From Lathyrus oleraceus (taxonomy: Eukaryota; Streptophyta; Magnoliopsida; Fabales; Fabaceae), in the NCBI RefSeq assembly GCF_024323335.1, contig NC_066583.1:363485877-363549876 (forward strand): a stretch of DNA of 64,000 nucleotides, read 5' to 3'. The position numbers and the translations under genes were made by a program. Positions 22,401-35,717 of the stretch are shown one piece after another. Below the pieces are notes generated by a model, which was given only the letters and a program-made list of their open reading frames with translations, was not told where the DNA came from and searched no databases. Every line of letters starts with the position of its first letter. Position 1 is the first letter of the stretch.

Positions 22401-24164
22401 AGTATGGATGAGATTAGACCACACCTTTTTCATATTCTTTTTATATGTGTGGTATGTTTCATGAGCATAATCCATTATACTATGTCTCTAACATGCATTA
22501 ACACCAAAATTCTATTGCCCGACCTCAAATAATTGTGACTTCTACATAAGTCCAATTACAATTGCTTAACATAGCACTAAATTTTTTACATAAAAGGCAT
22601 AAGCATTCTAGTTAGTGAGATTGTAAGTCTCTCCTCTTTCATGGTATTGTTTAGAAACATGGCCTTCTTTCCTTCCTTTGGAAGATGTTTTGGCTCAAGG
22701 ATTTATGCTTGTGATAAGTGGGTTGAGTGTTCTCCAAAGAATGTCTTGAAATGAAAAAAGAAAAAGCAAAACAATACTAACTTCTAACCAATTAACTACT
22801 AACTTTTAGTTTCAAGCTTTTACTTTAATGCAATTTACTTTTAACACTATTTCATTTGCTATTATTCATATCATTCTAATTGTTTATGTTAATGCAATTT
22901 TCACTTTGCCCATTTGGACCATATTGTGTGATATATTTTGTTTGTCTATACTTTATTTATTTATGTGGTCTTTGACCATTAATGTACATAATAATAACAA
23001 AAGTCCTAAAAAAACTCTTGAGTGGACTGTTGGCTTGATCTAGGACAAATGGACTTAGAATCTAGGCAACCTTCCTAAGCTAAAGGACTTTGCCAATGCC
23101 AAATTGTTGAAGAACCAAGTGCTTACAATTTGAACTTCATCTGATACATCTTTGAAGACCTCTCTAAGTTCATCAGCAACATGATCATTGTGAAGCTGTT
23201 ATTTTGAACCTGCGACTTGTTGAATTCATCTGTTACATGGGCTATTTTGAAGAAGATCATGGAACGGATAAGCTTGGATGTGGCCATCTTTATTTGATGC
23301 CTTGCTCTTCAAGATAATATAAGTGTGCATTTATGTTTTTCTTGATTTTAAAAAGTCCAAGGGAATTATGGGTTTCTATTGACATTCTTGTCTATTGGAT
23401 TGCTACCCACTTGGTCAGATCTTTTCAACTTTAAACTTTTAATTTTTGTGCATAGAATAATCTCTTCATCTTCTCCCTCATTTCTTTAATTTCAAAATCT
23501 CTCCCTCCATTTTTAAAAATCTTCTTTTTGTGAACTACTTTTGTCCTCAACTTTGACCACTTTTGGCAAAAGATAGAAACTTTGGCCTTATTCCATTGCA
23601 TTTTTAAACTTCTTTTCTTAAATCAAACTTGTAAATAAATTTAACTATACTTGACTTAAACTTTCAAAAAGCCAAAAAGAAGTAACTCATTCAAATCATT
23701 TTAGACCTTTGTGCCTTTCAACTTAATGTTTGTTAAAAGTAATGCATCCACTTTGAAATTTGTATCACGAACTACGAGGTTTTGATCCCTCATTTTTATG
23801 TTGGTACGTAGGCACAAGACCGAAGGTCTTGTTAAACACAAAAATATAATTAATGAATTCTTTTCTCATCCCCCCATTTTATTTGTTTGTAAACATCACT
23901 TTGTACAAAATACACATGCACACAAAAAGGGCTCCCCACGAGTACCTAGGACACTTTGGGTGCTAACACCTTTCCTCTGTGTAACCAACCCCCTTACCTG
24001 TGATCTCTGACTTTTTACTAGTTTTGATTTGAAAACTTCTTACCTTTTGGGTTTTGTTCGTACTTTTTCCCTTTTCCATTGGAAATAATAAAAGCGCGGT
24101 GGCGACTCTTGTAATTTGATCTCTAGCTTATCAATAGCTTGATGATCATGAATTTCCCGCTACA
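19456..24164 (+). repeat. Ogre A 5' LTR (4,709 bp)
   Basis: Starts TGTAAGACCCCAATTTTGAC and ends CCCGCTACA, followed by the PBS region. A TATA box (CTATAAATAG) lies at 20964-20973, 1.5 kb into the LTR, so U3 is about 1.5 kb and R-U5 about 3.2 kb. The PBS-like word TGGCGACTCT lies in U5 at 24100-24109. ORFs inside are short and AT-driven. Confidence 0.92.
20964..20973 (+). promoter_or_regulatory. Ogre A LTR TATA box
   Basis: CTATAAATAG, followed by a gene-like leader. Matching boxes occur at the same relative place in the solo LTRs (27236-27245, 44686-44695) and in the minus-strand LTR (6209-6218). Confidence 0.65.
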
Positions 24165-25032
24165 GAAATTAAGTGGAGACTCTGCTAGGGAGTAGTCCTC
24201 AGTGGGTTTAGCTTATTTTTTGTGTGAATCTATTTGTATATATGTGATGTTTGTATGTATGTGTGATATAATTTTCTTGTTGTGCTTGGGGATCTCTGAG
24301 TGGTGAGATAAGTTCTAACCCAAACTTGAGTGCAATTAAGATAGGAGGATGGTATAGTCATGTTCGACTTGTGTGGATTAGTCCTTAACAAGTTGGCTTG
24401 AGATCCATCTGCTCAGTGGAGACTCCTTTGGATTTGGAAATGTCATACAAGTATTTGTGGTTAGGCATTGCTATCTCTAATTGGGTCCGAGAAGCTGAGG
24501 ACCTTAGAACATTTAACCCATATTGGCCTATTTAGAACGTAGTGCGGAAACTGTTCAGGTGTAGACTTGATAACAGTTGTTACGTGATACTACACTCAAA
24601 CGAGTTTCTCTTGAGAATATTATGGGTCGATGAGTCAGTCATCTTAACCTATAATATCCCATAGGTGGAATTAAGACTCTGAGAACTTTTTAGAATATGA
24701 TCTACAGGTTTTTATCCTTAGTTCACTCCTTTGGGATGGTTCTTACCCAGACTACTCCATGCTCGTGACTTGTAACAAACCCTTGATTCTTGGTTGATCC
24801 AACCAAGTCTTGTCAATATCAATGGAACTTGGGTGTTGATAAGGTGTAAACCATAATCCACCAAAATGGATGATTGATCTTGACAATGACTTGATTCATT
24901 CCTTGACCTTTGTTTACCTTGTGCGTAATCCCTTATTTATGGGTGTTGCATTCATGCATTCATGCGCATCATAACATTCGTCACACGAAAATTTTAAGGA
25001 ACTAAGTTATCATTTGCAAATATTTTCATACC
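24165..25032 (+). other. Ogre A leader with mutated PBS
   Basis: The PBS at 24174-24191 reads TGGAGACTCTGCTAGGGA, with two G/C-to-A changes from the version at 2887-2904, which would weaken tRNA pairing. The remaining 0.8 kb is untranslated leader without a credible ORF. Confidence 0.8.
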
Positions 25033-28000
25033 ATGGATTGTGGACGAAGGAACACTAAGAAGTACAGTTTCAGATGTCCCAACTTGAAAGAGTTAAGGAA
25101 GCTAGCATCTTTTGTATTAGATCCCTTGGACTTCAAACAATGTCATGGGAAGCTTTTGTCCGTCTTGTCTGCTGATGTGGTTGAAGGACTTTTGAGTGTG
25201 CTAGTGCAGTTCTATGATCCTCTCTACCATTGTTTCACTTTCCCAGATTTTCAGCTTGTGCCTACATTAGAGGAGTATTCTCATCTTTTGGGGATACCTG
25301 TTTCTAGTAGACTGCCTTTTAGTGGATTAGAGGAGATTCCCCGGTCTAGTATTATTGCTGAAGCTCTTAACTTGAAGAAGTCTGAGATACAGGCTCATTG
25401 GGAGAAGAAAGGAGGATTATTTGGGTTGCCATCTGTTTTCCTCATCAAGGAAGCTACCACCTTTTCTCAAGCTGGTAGTATGGACGCTTTTGAAGCTATA
25501 TTTGTGTTGCTCATCTATGGATTAGCTTTGTTCCCTAACATTGACGGTTTTGTTGATGTTAACGCCATTAGACTTTTCTTGATTAGGAATCCTATGCCTA
25601 CTTTGTTGGGTGATATGTATTTCTCTTTACATCTAAGGAATTCTAAAGGTGGTGGAACAATTGTCTGTTACAAGTGGTTTATTTCTCACTTGCCTCAGAC
25701 ACCTGGTTTTGTGGAGAACTGTGATCCTAATTTTGACCCTAAGATCCCTCATGGCATCATAACATTGCATTTATATTGCCTCAAGGATCATAAGCGTCTT
25801 GGTTCCCTTTGCCTTTGGGTGGGACCTCTTGTGAGTTGGTTTGAGATCACCAAGCATGCTTGAATTGTATATCATTGCTTTTCTCATTTTTAGTCACTAA
25901 CCAAAAGCACAAAAATATGTCACTAACATCTGTTGTTTGTAGCTTGAGCAGTCACAAAGTCTAAAGCTTCTAGGAGACCCTATGTGCATTAATATGGCCA
26001 AGAGAAGATGAAGGCAAGCATGGATATGGTTCCCAAATCTCTCATCCATCAAATATGCCTCCCAAGTATCTCAATTCATCATTTTGACCAAAGCAAATCA
26101 AAGGGTTTGAGGTTTGTTTCCCAAGGAAGCCCTAATTCATCTGCTCATCAATTGTGCTTTACTCATGAAGCAACCTCAACCTATGGTCAAAAAAAATCAA
26201 GGGAAGTTATTTAATTCATCATTTAATGCATATTTGGACTTATTTTAGTGCCCTCAATCATCAATTCATCAAGATATGAGGTTTGGACTTGAGAAGTTGA
26301 TTAGTCAATTCATCTGAGTATTTTGAAATGCACTGAGACCTAACTTTTTATGTGTTTGTCAAATGGAGATGACCCCGAGAGAAAAAATGTTCTTAAGGAC
26401 TCTATGAACAACTTCCATGTTCATCAAAAATTGATTTGAAGCTTGGGAGGTCATCATCCATCCCAAGACATTATAGGTCATTTTGACTGAAACCCTAATT
26501 TTGGGTCAACTTCCCAAGGACATAACTCTTTCATTTTTCATGATTTAGAGGTGATATCAAATGAATTGGAAATATTAGGATGTCTAGCTCAAATTTTATG
26601 TTGAGCAAAATCCCAAAATCTCAAAAGAAATACATGTTATAATGCAAAACATTATAGGTCACTTTGGACCAAATGCATTGAAATGTGAAAAAGTCCAACT
26701 TCAAGTGCCCATAACTTCTTCATCAAAAATCCAAATGATGCAAAATTTAAGTCCAAATTGGTTTTAGTTAAAATAACTACAACTTTAATGTTTAAGGTTT
26801 TGTCATTTGGAGCTTGTATCAATGAGACAGAAGGGCTTGAACTTTGGCCAATTTTGAAAATCTCACATATGCATGTTTTGCACCCTACACTACAAGTTCA
26901 ATTTTCATTAATTTCCAAGGCCCAAATGGAGTTTTGATCAATATAACATTTGTTCCTTATGCAATAAGCTTTCTAACCATTACTCATGAGGTTACATTTC
27001 AAGTATGGACATGGCATTTTCGAAGACTTGAATGTAATAGTGCATTTTGTGAAAATCATTTCAATTGCCATGCATGAGCTAATACAATCCATTATGCACG
27101 TCCATTCTACTTACATCATGCATAAGCTTCCATTTCCAAGTGGAATTGGGCCCTCCATGCGCCTGTACAGGCCCATGCATGGAGGCCCCTTCCATCCATG
27201 CACACGATTTGATCATGCAATTCGGCCTTGCTAAGCTATAAATACAATGCCTTGGCCTCTCATTTTAGCAACCTTAAGGCACCCCAATTGCTGCTGAACT
27301 GAAATCCTAGCCATCACTAAAGGAACTATTTCATTTCTCTTCAAATTTTTCAGATCTGAATTTTGATTTCATTGATCAATCTTCATATCTCAAAGTTCCT
27401 AAACCTTCTTTCCTTGATCCCTAGTGTCTACTGTTAGCAAAAGAATCCAAAGATCTTGACTCCAAGCCTTGCAATTCAAAGGTTTACTTCAACTGTTATT
27501 TGCTTCGAACCAGCTTGTATAGTGCTCTATTTGCTTTGTTATTGTGTGATCTGAAGTCCTCTGCATAGAGGCAACATTGCTATGCTTTCAATTTTTTGGA
27601 AATCATGAAGTTCATATGAACACCACAGAATTTCCACTTCTGATTTCTCTCAATCTAGAGATCTAGAATGGAATTGAGTGGTACAGGGGTGATGTACATC
27701 ACCCCAGCTCTCGAATGATGTCTGGATCGTGCATTTTGGTTGCCATTTTAAGTTCTGCAATTTTTGAACCTCGTCGGAGCTAGCCGGAGAAGACGGTGGC
27801 GCTGGCCACCGTCTGGTCTCCAGATTAGATCTAGGCCTTCCATTTGTTTTTCCAGATCTAATCCTAAGCGTCCAATGTTATGACTTTTTTTGATGTTCCA
27901 TGTGACTCGTTTGACTCACGCGTTTGGTAGGCGCGCGTTGTGGGCCTCATGATTTGCCAGCTCAATTAATGAGCTCAGATCCAATGGCTCACGCTTTTTT

Positions 28001-31000
28001 CCTATTTTCTAATTTCTGATTTTAATTTCTTTTATTTATTTTAATTCCATTTTATTTTTAAAATTCATATCTCTCTCATTATTGGTCCAAAAATTATGGG
28101 ACCAATTTCATTCTTCTCCTTTTAATTTCTACTTTCTGAAAATGATTTTTAATATTTTTTATTTTATCATTTGATATTTTTTTAGTAATTTTCTCTTTTT
28201 TGGTTATTTTTAATTCATTTAAAATAGTTTTTGATATTCAAAAAATACAAAAACACTTTTCCAACCTCTTTGAATGATGATAGATCTATGAAAAATATTC
28301 TCATCAATTTATTAATTGATTTGAGATTTTAGTTCAATTAGGTTATTTTTATGCATTTTAAATTGATTAAAAATAGTTTCTGACTTTTAAGAATGCTGAA
28401 ATTTTTTGTCAAACTTTGTTTGACCTTGTTGAACTTGGGATAATTCACTTGGACTTTCCAAAGTTGATTTGAAGTGATTTTCAAGTTTGACCTTTCTTTA
28501 TTATTTTAATTCAAGTTTTATTTCAATATTAAAAAATGTCAAAAATATTTTATTTGTTTCTTGACTTCTAATTCTCATTTTGCTTCTGTTTTCTATTGAT
28601 TGACCTTGATCTTCTCTATCTTTGGTCAATGCTTGTTAATTATCTTATTCCATTTCTATTAATGCACATTAATTTTTCATCATCATCTTCTTCTTTTTTT
28701 TTTTTGATCAATGAGTTAAAGATTGGTGGTTAGCATTGATACATGGAGGTTTAATCTTCCTTAATTCAAATCTAATTCATCTTGATCATGGATCAAGTGA
28801 ATAGCTTTGCATTGAGGATAGATTGCTTCCTAAATCATGAAAAAAACCTAAATCAATACAAGATCATTTCTCCTCTTCTTTTTGGGATGGCAACTTGATG
28901 GAGTTTGATTCACTAATCAAGACCTCTAACTTGTGTTGTTGCCTACATTATTATTGACCGGCCTCAGATAGTTGTGACTTCTACATAAGTCCAATTACGA
29001 TTGCTTAACATAGCGCTAAATTTGCCTTATGACACACTAACTACTGATACTAACTATTAACCATTAACATTTACTTTTTGCACTTTACATTTATGCAATT
29101 TACTATTCTTGTACATATTATTCATTTGCTTTTCCCCCTTTGCTCATTTGAGCACATGTTTATGTTAATGCAATTTGCCTTTTGCTCATTTGAGTACATA
29201 ATTGTGTATATATTATTATTGTGCTTGTGTTTTGTTTTGATTGTTGTGGACCAAAATGCAAAGAAATGGACAAACAGACTTAGTTTCTAGGACTTTTCCT
29301 ATGCAAATTGGAGTAAAAGGACCTTAATGTTGAAGATGGATTAGAAGGACCAAACCTCTAAACTCACTCTTGTCCATTCTTGATTTACTTCATAAAGTTC
29401 TTTGATGTGTGTGTGCTTTTGTGCTAGGGGATCCTATGTGAGCCAAATTGAAGAATCATTGCCATGTTCATCCAAAAGTGAAAGATACAAGAGACATTGG
29501 AGATCTTCTAAGAGCTTGTTTGATTATGTTGATTGCTTGAGCTTACACTTATTTTGCTTGCATATTGCAAAGGATGGGAGCTACTTGGATCATCAATATG
29601 ATCTCAATAGAGGAACTCCATTTGTGGTCTTGTTTCTTATCCCTCATCTCTTGTATGATTAGGACTTTAGCCATTCTTCTTCTTCCATCCACTCTAACCC
29701 AAGCCAAAACTTTTTGTGCAAACATTTAACACTTATTTTTAAACATTAGAAACCTAAGCCTTATGCTTTTGATTTTTAAACTTTCTTTTCATAACACTTA
29801 TTTTAAATTGAACTTTTAAGTCAACTTTGACCATATTTTTGTAAATACTTTTCATTGGTAAATATAACTCATTCAAATGTTTTTTGTGGTTTCAATGGCC
29901 ACTTTTCTTAATCAAAACTTTTCATAACCTTTAGCTATTAGGTTTGAGTTATCCTTGAGGTAGATGTAATACTCACCTATATCCTTAGTGATGGACAATG
30001 AGTCTTCCATGCTTATTATAGGGTTAACCCCTCACTAGCATGTTGAAGCTATCCTTACGTGGTGGATTTGTGGTTTTAAGTTGAGTTTTCTCCCTTGGAT
30101 AACAAAAGACCTTAAGGCTTTTGGACCAATCAATTCACCAACTCATTTTGAGATTTTTACCCCGAACTACGAGGTTTTGATCCTAATCTTTCTTAAGATG
30201 GTACGTAGGCAATGGGTTTATCCATCCAAACACAAAATGTAAATAACTTGTATATTCTCTTCTCATCTCTTCAATCATGTTTGCACAAACAAATTTTCAC
30301 AAAATACCAACCTTACAACAAATATGAAAAGGGCTCCCTAGGAGTACCTAGGATGTTTTGGATGCTTAAAACCTTCCCATTGCATAACCAACCCCCTTAC
30401 CCCGATCTCTGACATTTTTACTAGTTTTTGATTCGATAAATTTTTTAGGGTTTTGTTCGCTTTCTAACCATTCCTTTGGATAAATAGAAGTGCGGTGGCG
30501 ACTCGACTTGTATGGTTTACCTTAGATTTAGTCAATATCTCTAATGGTAACGAATACCCCGCTACAAGAACAAACAATGTCTAAGGTGGTCTCAGAGACT
30601 TATGTCTCTCACTAATGATGATATAGTTTGGTATGATCCGTCTTTAAGCAGTTTAGAGATTATTGATAGTTGTGGTGAGTTCTCTAATGTGCGTCTCATT
30701 GGTACACAAGGAGGAATTAACTACAACCCTGCTTTGGCTCTTCGTCAACTTGGCTTCCCCTTGAGAGACAAACCTAATAACATGTGGTTAGAAGGTCTTT
30801 TCAATCAAGAGGGTAAAGATCCCCAACATTTGAAGCAGAAGATTGTGCATGCTTGGCATAATGTGCACAGGAAAGGAAGATCCGAGCTTGGTCCGTGCAA
30901 TTGTGTAGCTTTGGAAGCTTACACTCTTTGGGTGAAGAAGAGAGCTATGGAGTTGAAGATGCCTTATCCTTGTGAAAGACCTATGTCTATTGTTGTGGTT

Positions 31001-31372
31001 GAGACATTAACTCTCCCTAACCAATATGTAGAGGAGTTGGAAGACGCGCTCGCCAAGATGAAGCAAGAGAAGGACATTTGGGAAGAGCGTTTCCGTTCTT
31101 TGAGAAAGAAGCATGAAGAGTTGCAGTTGGAGTCTAAGGACAAAGATGCACTTATCGAGCTACTTGAAGACCGAGTGACGAAGAGACAGAGAGAGCCAGA
31201 GGATTCATCTCCTAGCATGCCTCAGCCTTTCGTTTCTTGGAAGAAGATTGTTGACCAGCTTGTCCTCGAGAAGACTCAGATGAAGGCTTCTTTTGAGATC
31301 GAGATCCGTCGCATTCGAAGGAAGTACGCGCCTTCAGCCAGATCTTCTAACATTGTTGTTAGGAATCCTTAG
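25033..31372 (+). pseudogene. Ogre A ORF1 (DUF7745-like), split by a solo LTR
   Basis: The first part, 25033-25719, starts MDCGRRNTKKYSF and stays open up to a VEN motif; the frame resumes without shift at 30572 after the insertion and runs to TAG at 31370. Together about 490 codons. The C-terminal half has a long predicted coiled coil rich in Glu/Lys (near 31030-31180) and a basic tail. ORF1 lies in its own frame upstream of gag in Ogre elements and its function is unknown. Apart from the inserted LTR I see no stop, so the coding sequence was intact when the LTR landed. The call is supported by the parallel copies at 1447-1976 and 48035-56994. Confidence 0.85.
25720..30566 (+). repeat. Solo Ogre LTR in ORF1, TSD AGAAC
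   Basis: 4,847 bp from TGTGATCCTAATTTTGACCC to CCCGCTACA, flanked by AGAAC at 25715-25719 and 30567-30571. No second LTR or internal region is present, so it is a solo LTR left by LTR-LTR recombination. It belongs to the same subfamily as 43168-47704 (start ..CCTCATGGCATCATAAC). TATA box at 27236-27245; PBS-like TGGCGACTC at 30496-30504. ORFs within it are short and without domains. Confidence 0.93.
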
Positions 31373-31600
31373 GATGACTACTCTCCTTTTCTCTTGTATC
31401 TTTTTATTTTCGTTTCTGAAAATGTACTCAGTGTAATCCTTCCAATTTATATAAATAAAAAGAGATTTTTGGTCATATCAAATTGTTTCAATTGCCATTT
31501 AAATATTATATATTTGCAAATGATATAGTAAGTTCATTGAAACTAAAAATAATCAAGCATTGCATTTCATGTATCATTTGCATAAGCAGGTTTTCGCCAG
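31373..31600 (+). other. Ogre A spacer between ORF1 and gag
   Basis: About 230 bp, conserved at 56995-57231 in Ogre B. It contains TTATATAAATAAAAAG near 31448 (both TATA-like and AATAAA-like) and ends in GCATAAGCAG just before gag, which looks like a 3' splice site. Which of these signals, if any, is used cannot be told from sequence. Confidence 0.5.
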
Positions 31601-33049
31601 ATGTCTAATTGGTGTTTCTTTTGTGCTTTACCCAAGCTGACTCACCGATACAATACCCGAGCCAATCATCAGAAAATCATGGAACATTTGGAGCAAGAGA
31701 ATAGAGAGATGAAGGACGAGATCGCCCGCCTGACTGCCATGATGGAGTCAGTTCTAGCCGCTCAGAACCAAGCTTCTCCAACACCTGCAACTCCTCCTAC
31801 GAGGAATGTTACTTAAGAGATGACTACCTCTACCATGCCTGCTGCTACCGCCCACTTCGCGTCGAACCTGCCTACCGGATTCCCATGGGGAATGCCACCC
31901 AACTTTGTGCCAGAAGGCTTTACGCCTACATTTGCTTCCATGTCAGCATCTAGCCCAGTCATGTCCGTGCCACCTCCCATTGTGCATACTTTGCCTCGCG
32001 TAGAGGATACCATCTATCATTCCGATCCGTCTGAGGGCCCGGATGTTTATGAGAATATAGACGAGATGAAAGATCAGTTTCTTGAGCTGCGCAAGGAATT
32101 GAAGACGCTAAGAGGTAAACAACAACATCAACGTCAACAACAACAAAAACAACAACAAATAACGAACATCTACAACAACAACAATACCAACAACAATCAT
32201 CATCAGTAGAACATTGAAAGGAAGAAGGTCTCTTTTGACCCGATTCCTATGTCGTATGCAGAGCTGTATCCCTCGCTAGTTCTCAAGAACTTAATTCAAC
32301 TGACGAACCCACCGCAGATCCCAGAACCACTTCCCTTGTGGTATAAACCTGAGCTTCGTTGTGCTTTTCGTCAAGGAGCACCCGGACACGACATTGAAAA
32401 CTACTATGCATTGAAGTATGAGGTTCAAAAGCTTATGAAGAGTGGTATGGTGTCCTTTGAGGACCATGCGCCAAATGTGAAAGCAAACCCTTTTCTCGCT
32501 CATGGGAACTCTCCAGTGAATATTGTGGACGGTTGTTCTGGAGAATTCAAGGTGTTTGACGTCCGGTTTATCCGAAGATCTTTGGTGCATATGCACAAGG
32601 ATATTTGTATTGTGAGTGATTGTGAAAATGACCATGACGGTTGTGTTGTTTGTAGTGTGAACCCAAGAGGGTGTGATGTAGTGAAAAGGAACATCCAACG
32701 TATGATGGATGAAGGCATGTTTCAAATTGTCAAATCTCGTCATGTAGATGAGGACGTCAATGTCATAGTGCCCGTTTTCAAGCAACAAGAGCGGTTGGTA
32801 ATTCAATATGATAGCAGCAATAATAAGAACGTCAATCAAAGATCAGTATCGTCGTTGGTAATACGGTTAGCGGGCCCAGTTCCGTATTCATCTGATAAGG
32901 TTGTATCGTACCAATACAATGCTACAATGATAAAGAATGGTCAAGAGGTCCCGTTACCTATGACTAGTTCAGTAGTGAGCATTGCTGATGTAACAAAGGT
33001 GACTCGTAGTGGTCGAGTGTTTGGGTCGGTGGTCCTAGAAAACAAATAA
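31601..33049 (+). pseudogene. Ogre A gag with internal deletion
   Basis: One frame with stops at 31814 (TAA), 32207 (TAG) and 33047 (TAA). The N-terminus (KLTHRYNTRANH, then a coiled coil) and the Pro/Met-rich region match Ogre B. After an ELKTLRGK motif near 32115 about 750 bp present in Ogre B is missing, including the retrotransposon gag core, and the frame continues in a Gln/Asn-rich stretch. The C-terminal part contains GAPGHDIENYYALK, a degraded zinc-knuckle-like region. Gag would form the virus-like particle; this copy cannot. Confidence 0.85.
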
Positions 33050-33965
33050 GAAATGATTGTTGGTAAGAAGGCGGAGGTTCCTAATGTAGATCCGATTGGT
33101 TGTTCAAAAGATAAGTCTGGTGAATCCAACAACTTAAAAGACAATGATGATGATGAGGTACTCCGATTAATAAAGAGGAGCGAGTTTAATGTGGTTGAGC
33201 AGCTGCTCCAAACTCCTTCAAAAATCTCAGTGTTGTCTCTGTTGATGAATTCCGAAGCCCACAGAGAAGCACTGCAGAGAGTTCTTGAACAAGCATGTAT
33301 AGAGCATGATGTTACTGTGGATCAGTTTGATCACATTGTGGCTAACATCACTTCATGCAATAATTTGAGCTTCTGCGATGAAGAACTCCCTGAGGAGGGA
33401 AGAAATCATAATATGGCTTTGCATATTTCAATGAACTGTAAGGAAGATGCTTTGTTAAATGTGCTTGTTGACACCGGTTTGTCACTAAATGTGCTTCCGA
33501 AGTCAACTTTGTTAAAGCTATCTTACCAAGGAGCGCCCATGAGGTACACTGGTGTAATCGTCAAAGCCTTTGATGGTTCGCGCAAGACAGTGATTGGTGA
33601 AGTGGACCTTCCAGTCAAGATAGGTTTGAGTGATTTTCATATTACTTTTCAAGTAATAGATATCCACCCGGCCTACAATTTTTTATTGGGAAGGCCATGG
33701 ATTCATGAGGCAGGGGCTGTTACCTCCACTCTGCATCAGAAATTGAAATTTGTCAAGAATGGCAAGCTTGTGATTGTTGGAGGAGAGAAGGCGTTGTTGG
33801 TTAGCCATCTGTCATCTTTCTCGTATGTTGAAGTTGAGGATGAGGTTGGAACTCTGTTCCAAGCCTTGTCTATTGCTGCTGAGAAGAGAATTGGGGCACT
33901 TATGTCCTCGTTGAAAGATGCCAAGAAGATTGTGGAAGAATGTGTTGTTGATCAGTGGGGGCGCA

Positions 33966-35675
33966 TGTAACACCCTTCTAAAATACCCCAAATATTTAAT
34001 AACAACAACAAGTATATATATATATATCAGAGTAAATACACAAAACAAGGGTGTCACATCTTCGAAAATAACATCTGTCATGCTCTTTTATTATATCAAC
34101 CATAAGACATTTCAAAAATACGCAGCGGATAGGAATTATGTCAACCAATTAAAACGTATAACATATTACAGGAAAAATAGTTCAACAACCGACAACAAAA
34201 TAATTAAAACATCCCGTCCCGATGTTACATCTATCAGAGCATGACCCACTAAAGCGACTACACTAGACTCCAAGCATTAGCTTCTACTCGACTCATTGCT
34301 CGTTACCTGAAAAATAACTGTAAGGGTGAGTCTCTCAATCAATATAATAAGCATTATAATTCATCATGTAATGCTAAGTAATTTAACACGTTTCATCACC
34401 CAAATCAGATTACACATACAGCAACGGCAGTTATCAACTCAATATTATACTCAAGAACAACATAAAATGCAACTCAAATGAGACTCGACTCGTCATGCAT
34501 GTGGTACCATTCGGAGTAAAACTCCCAACTTAAAATCATTGCCATTTTAGTGGGCATCAAGGCATAAGCCTTCAACTTTCAACTTAAAATTTGCCAATCC
34601 AGGCCAACGTGGTGTGAGCAAAGCTCCGACTTAATGCATATGAATGTACATGGCATACACGACTCTAAACTGTCGACAACATAATAATAATATCAACACA
34701 ACAACGTTTCCAACAAAAGTCAACTTAAAATCAACTTTGGCTCACCAAGCCTACAACTCAGTATTTCAACAACTTTAACACAACTTATCAACATATTTGT
34801 ATCAACACTTCAAAACATAATCCAACAAAATTACTCATCAGAATTAACGGTAATAGGCCAATCGCCAATTATATTCACAACTTTAAAATATCAAATTTTC
34901 CAATTTCCAACAGTGTTAACGGGTAACGCCCTGGGTTAACCGGTTAACGCAGGACAAAAATACATTTTCTGGCAAAACGCAACAGTGTTAACCGGTTAAC
35001 GCCCTGGGTTAACCGGTTAACGCAGGCAAAACAGCACATTTCCACAAAATATAACAGTGTTAACCGGTTAACACCCTGGGTTAACCGGTTAACGCAGGCA
35101 AAACAGCAGTCCCTGCGCTAACACAAGGCAGAATGCAGAGTTCTCCGCATTTTCCGCCGTTGGAGGACTTCCGGACCTCCGATTCAACTTCCGTAAAAAG
35201 CTACATTATCGGAAAATCACGACACATACAATTATCGATTCAATTTCAGTTTTCATACAACTTAATCATCACAATTTTCTCAGCATTCTAAATCCCAATT
35301 AGGGTCAATTCAACGGCTATCACTACCCATGACATGTTAATCTATAATACCCATTAAACGACGATAAACCCCCCTTACCTGAGATAATCCGGCAATCTCT
35401 AAGCTTCAAGCTTTTCCGTTCTTCATCCTTTGCTCTTTCTCCACTTTTCACCTTTCAGCCGCTTTCTCTGTTTCACGTGAAAACTCTTTACCAACAATGA
35501 ACCCTTTTTTTCCATATTCCAACTTATATATTTTCCACTATAATTATTATTCCAAATAATAATAATAATAATAATAATATTAATAATAATCCAATAATTC
35601 AATTTATTTAATTAAATTATTAAATATATTATTAACTTAATTAAATAATCCTCTTATTTAATTCGGGGTGTTACA
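33966..35675 (-). repeat. Chromovirus 3' LTR
   Basis: 1,710 bp, TGTAACACCC..GGGTGTTACA ends. TATA (TATATAAG on minus) at 35523-35530. Three 72-bp tandem units start at 34911, 34983 and 35055, each with GTTAACCGGTTAAC palindromes; the first is damaged near 34920. An AAT microsatellite sits near 35557-35582. Confidence 0.95.
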
Positions 35676-35695
35676 ACTCTCCCCTACTAAAAGAG
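35676..35695 (-). promoter_or_regulatory. Chromovirus polypurine tract
   Basis: Minus strand reads AAAAGAGT.. then TTTTAGTAGGGGAGAGT directly before the 3' LTR; the AGGGGAGAG core is the plus-strand primer. Confidence 0.8.
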
Positions 35696-35717
35696 TTTTC
35701 GTCCTCGAAAACATACC

